Shown here one piece after another: positions 18,045 to 25,241 of a stretch of DNA of 64,000 nt. The position numbers and the translations under genes are program-made. A model generated the notes under the pieces. That model ran no database searches, was not told where the DNA came from, and saw nothing but the letters and a program-made list of their open reading frames with translations. The stretch is from an uncultured candidate division Zixibacteria bacterium (lineage in GTDB: Bacteria; Zixibacteria; MSB-5A5; GN15; PGXB01), in the NCBI GenBank assembly GCA_937925655.1, contig CALAMC010000067.1:13173-77172 (forward strand), in the 5' to 3' direction. How positions within the stretch are numbered: position 1 is the stretch's first letter; each line of letters begins with the position of its first letter.

Positions 18045-19745
18045 ATGGCCAATCTGGGATCGTATGAAGATCAATTAAAAAGTTTCTCCTGGAAGAAGGC
18101 TGAAGAAGAGCTCGGTTACAGGGCCGGCGATGATATCAACATCGGCGAATATTGCACCGACCGTATCTGCCGGATGGGCAAGAAAGATAAAATAGCCCTT
18201 TACTGGGAAGGGTTTGGAAGCGAACCCAAACAATACACTTTCGACGAAATGCGAATCCTGACCAATTCCATCGGGCACTATCTCCGGAAGCTGGGGCTTC
18301 GGGACGGTGACCGCATCTGCATTTTCCTGGATCGTGTTCCGGAATTATATTTCGGGTTTCTCGGTATCCTGAAAATGGGCGGTATCGCCCAGCCGTTATT
18401 CTCCGCCTTCGGTCCGGAATCGCTTATCACCCGGCTTGAAGATGCCCGGACGCGGGCCATCATTACGCAGAAAAAGCATCTCCCCAAGGTTCGTAACATC
18501 GTAGATGTTCTTCCTGCTCTGGAATTCATAATCGTCGTGGATGACGACGGTTCCAAGCCTCTGCGCGCCAAAGAACATGCATTTCATATGGATAAGGAAG
18601 AAAGGGTCGATCATTTTGATATCTTTCGCTCCAAGGCCGAAACACCATCGGTGCTGCATTACACATCTGGTACGACCGGCAAGCCCAAAGGGGCGCAGCA
18701 TGTCCACTATTCAATAATATCCCAGTATATTACGACCAAATACGTTCTCGACTTGCGGGACGACGATATCTACTGGTGCACGGCCGACCCGGGCTGGGTA
18801 ACCGGAACGTCGTACGGTATAATCGGGCCGTGGGTGAACGGTGTCACGCAATGCGTTCTGGATATCGGGTTCAATGCCGAAAACTGGTATAAGTTTATCG
18901 AAAAGTACCGGGTAACGGTATGGTATTCGGCGCCGACGGCCGTGCGCGCTCTCATGAAAGAGGGAGATGAAATAGTCAAGCGATTCGATCTGTCATCACT
19001 GCGCCATTTGTGTTGTGTGGGCGAGCCGTTGAATGCCGAAGCGGTAATTTGGTCGGAACGAGTATTCGGAAAGCCTTTTCACGATACTTTCTGGCAAACC
19101 GAAACGGGTTCAATAGTCATATCGAATTATCCCAAGATGAAAATTAAACCGGGGTCTATGGGCAAGCCATTCCCGGGGATTACGGCCACCGTATTGGATA
19201 CGCAAAAATATGAGCCGGTTAAAACCGGAACGGTCGGGCTGATTGCTTTAAAACCGGGCTGGCCGTCGATGTTTCGCACTTATTGGAATAATGAGGCCAC
19301 TTATCGGAGCAAATTCAAAAACGGCTGGTACATTTGCGGTGACCGGGCCAGTATCGATGAAGATGGCTATTACTGGTTTGTCGGGCGAGATGACGATGTT
19401 ATCAATACGGGCGGGCATTTGGTCGGGCCGTTTGAAATCGAATCGGCTCTGCTGGAGCACCCGGCCGTGGCCGAATCAGCCGTGGTGGGCAAGCCGGACC
19501 CGGTAAATATGGAAGTGGTTAAAGCATTTATCGCCCTCAAGCCGGGATATCAGGTCTCGAAAGAGCTCAATCTGGAAATTATAAACTTCATTCGGAAAAA
19601 ACTTTCGCCCCTGGCCATGCCTCAAGAGATAGAATTCGTGCCTTCTCTTCCGAAGACAAGGAGCGGCAAGATCATGCGCCGTGTTCTTCGCGCGCAGGAG
19701 TGGGGCGAAGAAGTGGGCGATTTGTCAACGCTGGAAAATGATTGA
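18045..19745 (+). CDS. Acetyl-CoA synthetase-like AMP-forming ligase
   Basis: This 566-residue member of the ANL superfamily activates a short carboxylate with ATP. The P-loop YTSGTTGKPKG spans 206-216. The motif DTFWQTETG has Trp350 where acetate-specific synthetases carry the tryptophan that blocks the pocket for longer acyl chains. The hinge/lysine motif SGKIMRR has Lys542, the residue needed for adenylation and often acetylated as a control. It resembles Bacillus AcsA in length. It sits between tdh and a carrier protein gene, 62 bases after tdh and 22 bases before the carrier. It may make acetyl-CoA, or load acetate onto the carrier; the second option is inference from gene order. Confidence 0.88.
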   Translation: MANLGSYEDQLKSFSWKKAEEELGYRAGDDINIGEYCTDRICRMGKKDKIALYWEGFGSEPKQYTFDEMRILTNSIGHYLRKLGLRDGDRICIFLDRVPELYFGFLGILKMGGIAQPLFSAFGPESLITRLEDARTRAIITQKKHLPKVRNIVDVLPALEFIIVVDDDGSKPLRAKEHAFHMDKEERVDHFDIFRSKAETPSVLHYTSGTTGKPKGAQHVHYSIISQYITTKYVLDLRDDDIYWCTADPGWVTGTSYGIIGPWVNGVTQCVLDIGFNAENWYKFIEKYRVTVWYSAPTAVRALMKEGDEIVKRFDLSSLRHLCCVGEPLNAEAVIWSERVFGKPFHDTFWQTETGSIVISNYPKMKIKPGSMGKPFPGITATVLDTQKYEPVKTGTVGLIALKPGWPSMFRTYWNNEATYRSKFKNGWYICGDRASIDEDGYYWFVGRDDDVINTGGHLVGPFEIESALLEHPAVAESAVVGKPDPVNMEVVKAFIALKPGYQVSKELNLEIINFIRKKLSPLAMPQEIEFVPSLPKTRSGKIMRRVLRAQEWGEEVGDLSTLEND

Positions 19746-19767
19746 AATTTAATACAGGGAGATGTTT

Positions 19768-20022
19768 ATGTCTGAATTGAAGAAAATTATTCTGGATTAT
19801 GTCAAAAAGGAATATCTGGAAGAGGGAGACGACACGGAAATCACGAACACGACGCCCCTTATTTCGGGGGGCATAGTCGATTCCTTTTCGATGGTATCGT
19901 TGAAGCTGTTTCTGGAAGCCAAGTATAATATTTCCATCCCGGACGCGAAAGCCACACCCAAGGCTTTTGACTCGGTCGATAACATCGCTAACTTGCTCCA
20001 GAAGGAATTTAATATCCAATAG
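19768..20022 (+). CDS. Acyl carrier protein
   Basis: This 84-residue helical carrier has the 4'-phosphopantetheine site GGIVDSFSMVSL, with Ser39 as the attachment residue. It is acidic at the N-terminal helix and in the loop before the site, as carriers are. The ATG at 19768 is chosen because AGGGAG sits 6 bases upstream; the ATG at 19762 abuts that site. The GxVDSF form resembles stand-alone carriers of secondary pathways more than the fatty-acid AcpP form (DSLD). It lies 10 bases before kbl and 22 bases after the ligase, so it is expressed with both. Its cargo is unknown; acetyl or another short acyl group is inferred. Confidence 0.9.
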   Translation: MSELKKIILDYVKKEYLEEGDDTEITNTTPLISGGIVDSFSMVSLKLFLEAKYNISIPDAKATPKAFDSVDNIANLLQKEFNIQ

Positions 20023-20032
20023 GTGGTGACAT

Positions 20033-21280
20033 ATGGCCTTTAGCGAGAAGGTAAGGGAAGCATATCAGCAGGATCTCGAGAGTATCCGAGAGGGCGGTAT
20101 TTTCAAAGAGGAGAGGATAATTTGTGCCCCGCAAAGCTCCGAGATTGAGGTTGAATTTCCGGTTGGTTCCGGCCGGAAGAAAGTCATTAATATGTGCGCC
20201 AACAATTACCTCGGTCTGTCGTCACATCCCGATGTCATTGAAGCGGCGCGGCAGGGACTGGATCACCGCGGCTATGGCATGTCCTCGGTTAGGTTCATTT
20301 GCGGGACGCAGGATATACATAAGGAACTGGAGGCGAAACTTACCCGGTTTCTGGGGACCGAGGATACCATCCTGTTCCCATCGTGCATGGATGCCAACGC
20401 CGGCGTTTTCGAGGCGGTTTTGGGGGAACAGGACGTGATGATTGCCGATCGACTGGTGCATGCCTCGATTGTTGACGGGATGAGGCTGTGCAAGGCCCAG
20501 ACGGATAATTATAAACACTCGGATATGGGTCATCTCGAAGAGAAACTGCAGTTCCATCAGAAAGCCCGGTTCCGTATGATAATCACCGATGGTTCCTTTT
20601 CGATGGATGGCGACCTGGCCAAACTCGATAAGATTGTGGAGCTGGCTGAAAAATACAATGCCATGGTGTTTCTGGATGATTCCCACGCCACCGGTTTCAT
20701 TGGTAAAACCGGTCGGGGAACGCATGAGCATTGCGGCGTCATGGGGAAAATTGACATAATCACGACCACTCTCGGCAAAGCCCTCGGCGGTGCTTCGGGC
20801 GGCTGTGTTTCCGGCAGGAAGGAACTGGTTGAAATGTGCCGTCAGAAAGCGCGGCCATACCTGTTTTCCAATACTATTCCGCCGGTGGTCGTTTCCGGAG
20901 CCAATCGGGTGCTTGACATAATCAGCCGGACAACTGAAAGAAGGGACAAGCTGGAGCGTAACACCGCGTTTTGGAGAAAAGGGTTGACCGATGCCGGTTT
21001 TATCATCAAGGAAGGTGAAACGCCGATTGTCCCGGTTATGCTTTTCAATGCCAAGCTGTCACAGGATATGGCCAAGGCCCTTTATGAAGAGGGTATTTAT
21101 GCCGTAGGTTTCTTTTTCCCGGTCGTCCCCAAGGGACAGGCGCGTATCAGGACCCAGCTTTCGGCGTCGCATGAGCAACACCATCTGGAAAAGGCGCTTG
21201 ACGCCTTTATAAAGGCCGGCCGGAAATTCGATATTTTGCATAAAACCAAACAGGAAATAGTCGATAAATACGGCCTGTAG
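20033..21280 (+). CDS. kbl: 2-amino-3-ketobutyrate CoA ligase (glycine C-acetyltransferase), copy 1
   Basis: This 415-residue PLP enzyme of the alpha-oxoamine synthase family splits 2-amino-3-ketobutyrate with CoA into glycine and acetyl-CoA. Landmarks are [13 protein letters not shown] (54-66), the Kbl signature [17 protein letters not shown] (84-100), DDSHATGF (215-222) and the Schiff-base Lys249 in [22 protein letters not shown] precedes the ATG, 10 bases after the carrier gene. A terminator follows. The family also holds enzymes that take acyl-ACP donors, so the adjacent carrier raises the option of an acyl-ACP-dependent variant; the sequence itself is classical Kbl. Confidence 0.93.
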   Translation: MAFSEKVREAYQQDLESIREGGIFKEERIICAPQSSEIEVEFPVGSGRKKVINMCANNYLGLSSHPDVIEAARQGLDHRGYGMSSVRFICGTQDIHKELEAKLTRFLGTEDTILFPSCMDANAGVFEAVLGEQDVMIADRLVHASIVDGMRLCKAQTDNYKHSDMGHLEEKLQFHQKARFRMIITDGSFSMDGDLAKLDKIVELAEKYNAMVFLDDSHATGFIGKTGRGTHEHCGVMGKIDIITTTLGKALGGASGGCVSGRKELVEMCRQKARPYLFSNTIPPVVVSGANRVLDIISRTTERRDKLERNTAFWRKGLTDAGFIIKEGETPIVPVMLFNAKLSQDMAKALYEEGIYAVGFFFPVVPKGQARIRTQLSASHEQHHLEKALDAFIKAGRKFDILHKTKQEIVDKYGL

Positions 21281-21291
21281 GTTAAAGACCG

Positions 21292-21332
21292 ATCGGGGCG
21301 GCATTCGGCCGCCCCGATTTCACGTTTTTTTT
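21292..21332 (+). terminator. Terminator between the two kbl genes
   Basis: An 11-bp perfect stem (21292-21302 with 21308-21318) with a 5-base loop is followed, after six bases, by eight T residues. Confidence 0.75.
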
Positions 21333-21418
21333 GAGAAAAAATCGCTTTCTTTTTTGTCTTCTTTCGCGTAAATACTCCAGAACAAAAAACGCTATTTGTG
21401 AATTGGCGGAGGAAATTG

Positions 21419-22663
21419 ATGCCTTACAATAGAGCCGGGACTTATTACGGAGAAATATTAAAATCATTGAAGGATGAAGGTCTATTTAAAGAAGAAAGGT
21501 ATATTTATTCGCCGCAAGCGGCGAGGGTCCGAATCGAATATCCGAAAGGGGCCGCTCCTACCGAAGTAATAAATCTATGTGCCAATAACTATCTTGGGCT
21601 TTCCAGTCACCCCGAAGTTACCAAGGCGGTCCATGAGGGTCTTGACCGGCGGGGTTACGGTATGTCTTCGGTCCGTTTCATCTGTGGAACGCAGGACATC
21701 CACATGGAGTTGGAGGCCAAGTTAAGCAGATTTCTGGGTACCGACGATACCATTCTGTTTTCATCATGCATGGATGCCAACATGGCCGTTTTCGAGGCCC
21801 TGTTCGGTCCCGAAGACGCTCTTATTTGCGATCAGTTGATACACGCATCGATAATCGACGGTTGCCGTTTATGCAAGGCACAAAGGCACATTTATGGGCA
21901 CGCCGATATGGCCGCGCTGGAAAAAAAGTTGAAGGAAACGCAGACGGCGCGATTTCGGGTGATTGTGACCGATGGCGTGTTTTCGATGGATGGTGACCTG
22001 GCCAAGCTCGACCAGATTTGCGAATTGGCCGAAAAATATGATGCTCTGACGTTTGTCGATGACAGCCATGCCACCGGCTTTATCGGTAAGACGGGAAGAG
22101 GCACCCACGAGTTTTACGGGGTCATGGATAAAATCGATATTATCACAACCACGCTGGGCAAGGCGTTGGGCGGAGCCTCGGGTGGATGTATCAGCGCTCA
22201 TCAGGAGATGATTGATGTTCTGCGGCAGAAGGCAAGAACCTATCTGTTCTCGAATTCACTGGCACCGGTGATTGTGGCCGCCGCCAACAAAGTCATGGAC
22301 CTGATTTCCTCGACCACCGAGCGGCGCGACAAACTGGAAGAGTTGACAAAGTATTTTCGGTCGGAGATGACGGCACGGGGGTTCGACATTGTCCCGGGTT
22401 TTCATCCTATCGTTCCGATTATGCTGTATAATGCAAAACTGGCGCAGGACATCGCCCGGGATTTGTACTATGAGGGCATATACGTCATCGGCTTTTTCTT
22501 CCCGGTCGTGCCCCGAGGTGAAGCGCGAATACGGGTTCAAATATCGGCGGCCCACGAAAGACATCATCTCCAAAAAGCCATCGATGCCTTCACCAAAGTC
22601 GGCGACAAGTATAAAATTCTCGGCAAGTCGAAAAGCGAGATTATTAAAATGTTCGGCAGCTGA
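21419..22663 (+). CDS. kbl: 2-amino-3-ketobutyrate CoA ligase (glycine C-acetyltransferase), copy 2
   Basis: This second Kbl paralogue has 414 residues, with Lys248 as the PLP lysine and the same signature blocks ([43 protein letters not shown]). It is closely similar to copy 1 over its whole length but differs in the active-site approach loop ([14 protein letters not shown] against ILFPSCMDANAGVF) and near the C-terminus. The start is ATG 21419 with GGAGG six bases upstream; a GTG at 21398 lies ahead of that site. It is separated from copy 1 by a terminator, so it may have its own promoter and respond to different conditions. Divergent substrates or donors after duplication are plausible. 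Confidence 0.92.
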   Translation: MPYNRAGTYYGEILKSLKDEGLFKEERYIYSPQAARVRIEYPKGAAPTEVINLCANNYLGLSSHPEVTKAVHEGLDRRGYGMSSVRFICGTQDIHMELEAKLSRFLGTDDTILFSSCMDANMAVFEALFGPEDALICDQLIHASIIDGCRLCKAQRHIYGHADMAALEKKLKETQTARFRVIVTDGVFSMDGDLAKLDQICELAEKYDALTFVDDSHATGFIGKTGRGTHEFYGVMDKIDIITTTLGKALGGASGGCISAHQEMIDVLRQKARTYLFSNSLAPVIVAAANKVMDLISSTTERRDKLEELTKYFRSEMTARGFDIVPGFHPIVPIMLYNAKLAQDIARDLYYEGIYVIGFFFPVVPRGEARIRVQISAAHERHHLQKAIDAFTKVGDKYKILGKSKSEIIKMFGS

Positions 22664-22689
22664 TAGCCGTAGAATTTAAGGTCGGGCTT

Positions 22690-23205
22690 TCAATACCCGG
22701 TCTTCATATAATAGTTCAGGTAGTCGCGACCCTTTTCGGTCAGTTTATAGTACGTGTGGTTGCGGTGTTTTATCCATTTGTTTTTGGCGATGCCTTTGCG
22801 GTACTGCATCATGACGGGCCGCACGCGATTCAACAGCCCCATTTCGCGCAGTTTCAGATGGATGTCGAATACGGTTTGTTTCTCAAGATGGTGCATGGCG
22901 GCAACTTTAAGTGAGTAATCCACGCCCCAGTCCATGTGATGCTTTAATATTTTAAAATCAAGTTCGGTCAATTCGGCGAAATCGGATTCCGGTCGGAAAT
23001 TTTCCGGAGCCAGGATGTCATTCCAATCCAAGCGAACCAGACGCGCGGGATCGGCTTTCAAGAGACTCGGACAGTCGGTTTTATGAACTTTTAAGACATT
23101 GTTAAAGCTGTAATAACCGATTATTTTATCTCTTCTCGTCGGCTTGCAGCAATTGGCCAGAGTATATTCTTGCTTGAGATTCATATAATTCTTTAGTGGG
23201 GCCAT
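22690..23205 (-). CDS. RelA-type Cys/His domain fused to a DUF2250-like winged helix
   Basis: This is a 171-residue protein of unknown role. Residues about 16-61 follow the ribosome-contacting zinc-finger (ZFD/RIS) domain of RelA/SpoT: a CC pair (19-20), a K-IIGYY strand, VHKTDCP with His41 and Cys45, and a closing RLDW. No synthetase, hydrolase or TGS domain is present. Residues about 78-170 look like a winged helix, ending HRNHTYYKLTEKG, a motif I associate with the mostly archaeal DUF2250 family. The first ATG overlaps the stop of the upstream nitroreductase by 13 bases; an ATG at 23184 is an alternative start. Translational coupling with the nitroreductase is likely. RNA, ribosome or DNA binding is inferred. 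Confidence 0.7.
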   Translation of the reverse strand: MAPLKNYMNLKQEYTLANCCKPTRRDKIIGYYSFNNVLKVHKTDCPSLLKADPARLVRLDWNDILAPENFRPESDFAELTELDFKILKHHMDWGVDYSLKVAAMHHLEKQTVFDIHLKLREMGLLNRVRPVMMQYRKGIAKNKWIKHRNHTYYKLTEKGRDYLNYYMKTGY

Positions 23206-23990
23206 CCCACCGGCATAATCAGAATGGCGGCTTCATTTTGTCCGTCAATTTGAAGCAGTTCATTCAAGGCGGCATCGTTAAAGGCTCCCACGGCGACCGT
23301 CCCCAGCCCCAGCGATGTAGCCTGCAAATATATGTTCTGGCAAATCGCCCCGGCCTCGATGTATGTATAGCGATAGCCGCGATCGGCGTATTTTCGTGTG
23401 GACCGATCAAAGCGGGCCGCTAAAATGACGGTAATGGGGGAGCGGCCCACGCAGGCCTGGCGATTGGCCGCGACATTAAGTTCTCCCGCATAAGTGCCTT
23501 CCCGGATTAATTCAAGGGAATGATCGGAAACCTGAAAATGATATAAACCAGCGTCGAACCCTTCTACGTTATTGATTACCACGTAGATTTCCATAGGATA
23601 GAGGGCGCCTCCCGACGGCACCGTACGACGCGAGTTCAATTCGCCGGGGGAGTGCCGGGTAATACCATAGGCGGCCTGAAGCAGTATGCTCATATAATCC
23701 GGCGATATAGAAGAATCTTTGAAGTTTCTGACCGATTGCCGCAGTCGCAGGGCATCCTCAAAAGAAAGGCCGCTGAATTCTATTGGCGGTAATTTTGCCT
23801 TGGGACTATCCCGGTAGGTTTTATAAAGCGGAAGTGAATCGCCGAATTTCAGATTATCAGAAACGGCGCCATGTTCATCGAAACCGGTTTCATGATGAAA
23901 TTTCTCCCCGATCGACATGGGTCTATCCTGCGTCGCCGCCGGGCAGAAAATCAGGATAAAGGATAAAGCCGTGTAAAGATAAATTTTCAT
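23193..23990 (-). CDS. SagB-like nitroreductase-family oxidoreductase, exported
   Basis: This 265-residue flavin (FMN) oxidoreductase is of the SagB/ThcOx type. Visible marks are RQSVRNFKD (about 83-91), SRRTVPSGGALYPMEIYV (about 120-137) and GLYHF near 153, the pattern shared with azoline dehydrogenases of peptide-modifying clusters. The N-terminus is a signal peptide (about 1-20), which is unusual for a cytoplasmic tailoring enzyme. No YcaO cyclodehydratase or precursor peptide gene is nearby, so a general periplasmic reductase role is as likely. GGGGAG precedes the ATG. It overlaps the Cys/His winged-helix gene downstream. Confidence 0.82.
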   Translation of the reverse strand: MKIYLYTALSFILIFCPAATQDRPMSIGEKFHHETGFDEHGAVSDNLKFGDSLPLYKTYRDSPKAKLPPIEFSGLSFEDALRLRQSVRNFKDSSISPDYMSILLQAAYGITRHSPGELNSRRTVPSGGALYPMEIYVVINNVEGFDAGLYHFQVSDHSLELIREGTYAGELNVAANRQACVGRSPITVILAARFDRSTRKYADRGYRYTYIEAGAICQNIYLQATSLGLGTVAVGAFNDAALNELLQIDGQNEAAILIMPVGWPH

Positions 23991-24069
23991 TTATAACTCC
24001 CCATTTTATTCAGCGCTTGCTTAATGATTTAAGATAATATACATTCGAGTAAAAATTAAGGATAAAATC

Positions 24070-25239
24070 ATGAAGACGGCTCTTGTTGCCGACCCGGTCG
24101 GTATCCTGGCGGTGTTAGCCGGGATTACCGCGTTTTTTTTCTTCGTTGAAAAGAAAACGGGGTGGAAGTTATTCAATTATATTCCGCCGCTCATATTCAT
24201 ATATATGATTCCTCTGGTGTTGTCGAATACCGGAGTGATCGCCAATGAGTCATCCGTTTACTCTTTTATGAGCGCGACCATCCTGCCGATGTTTTTGATT
24301 ATCATGCTGCTTGACGTAAAGGTGATACCGGCTATACGGGTTATGGGGCGCGGGATATTCGTCATGCTGATGGGTACTGCGGGGGTCATTATCGGGGCCC
24401 CGATTGCTTATTTTCTGGTCAAGGACGGATTAAATGCGGAAGCTTGGAAGGGTTTCGGGGCGCTGGCGGGAAGCTGGATTGGTGGGACGGGAAATATGGC
24501 CGCAATCAGTGAAGCCATTGGTACGTCGCCTGCGGATTTCGGGCTGGCGGCCATATCGGATAATCTGGTCTATATCGTCTGGCTGCCGATTCTGCTGGCT
24601 TCGAAAAATATGGCGACGTGGTTTCATAAGTTTACAAAAGTGAATCCCAATCGAATAGAAATGCTTAAAAACGCCTCGGGTGAGTTGGTGACGGACAAGG
24701 GCAAAATGGAAATGCGTCATTTATTGTATTTGATTTTTCTGGGACTGGTTTGCGCCTGGATAGCCGACATTATATCTCGGCATCTGCCCGAATATCGGCC
24801 TATTCTCGGCGCCAGTTCATGGAAAATTCTGGTTATCACGACGCTGGGGCTTTTGCTTTCTGTTTCGCCTGCTCGCAACATTCCGGGCAGTCATGCCGTG
24901 GCCATGGCGTTAATATACCTGTTCGTGGCGAACATGGGCGCCCGTGCCAATGTGCAGGAGCTGGCCGGGCAGGCGCCCTGGTTTTTATTGGGGGCCTATA
25001 TCTGGATATTTATACATGGATTTTTCTGTGTGTTGGGGGCAAAGATTTTCAGGGTCGATGTACATTCGACGGCGATTGCGTCGGCGGCGAATATCGGGGG
25101 AGCGGCCAGCGCACCTATCGTGGCCGCCTGTCATAATGAGAGTCTGGTGCCGATCAGCATATTGATGGCGCTGATCGGTTATGCCATAGGCAATTACTGT
25201 GCTTTAGTCACGGCCTGGTTGTGTTCACTGGTTGCATGA
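24070..25239 (+). CDS. DUF819 family multi-pass membrane protein
   Basis: This 389-residue inner-membrane protein has about ten to twelve predicted transmembrane helices and a pseudo-repeat of two halves. The motif GSWIGGTGNMAAISEAIG (about 137-154) and the later IGGAASAPIVAA segment are typical of the DUF819 (YjcL-like) family, whose helical halves resemble secondary transporters. The substrate is unknown. AAGGATAAAATC precedes the ATG. It is divergent from the nitroreductase across 79 bases and convergent with the kinase gene, leaving two bases between the stops. Confidence 0.85.
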   Translation: MKTALVADPVGILAVLAGITAFFFFVEKKTGWKLFNYIPPLIFIYMIPLVLSNTGVIANESSVYSFMSATILPMFLIIMLLDVKVIPAIRVMGRGIFVMLMGTAGVIIGAPIAYFLVKDGLNAEAWKGFGALAGSWIGGTGNMAAISEAIGTSPADFGLAAISDNLVYIVWLPILLASKNMATWFHKFTKVNPNRIEMLKNASGELVTDKGKMEMRHLLYLIFLGLVCAWIADIISRHLPEYRPILGASSWKILVITTLGLLLSVSPARNIPGSHAVAMALIYLFVANMGARANVQELAGQAPWFLLGAYIWIFIHGFFCVLGAKIFRVDVHSTAIASAANIGGAASAPIVAACHNESLVPISILMALIGYAIGNYCALVTAWLCSLVA

Positions 25240-25241
25240 CT

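Noticed and set aside
20033..22663. Serine palmitoyltransferase / sphingolipid operon (AONS + ACP + acyl ligase)
   Set aside because: Gene order resembles bacterial sphingolipid clusters, but both AONS proteins carry the Kbl signature [12 protein letters not shown], the ligase has the acetate-pocket tryptophan, and tdh leads the operon.
23193..23990. Azoline/thiopeptide biosynthetic cluster around the SagB-like gene
   Set aside because: No YcaO, leader peptide or transporter nearby, and the enzyme has a signal peptide.
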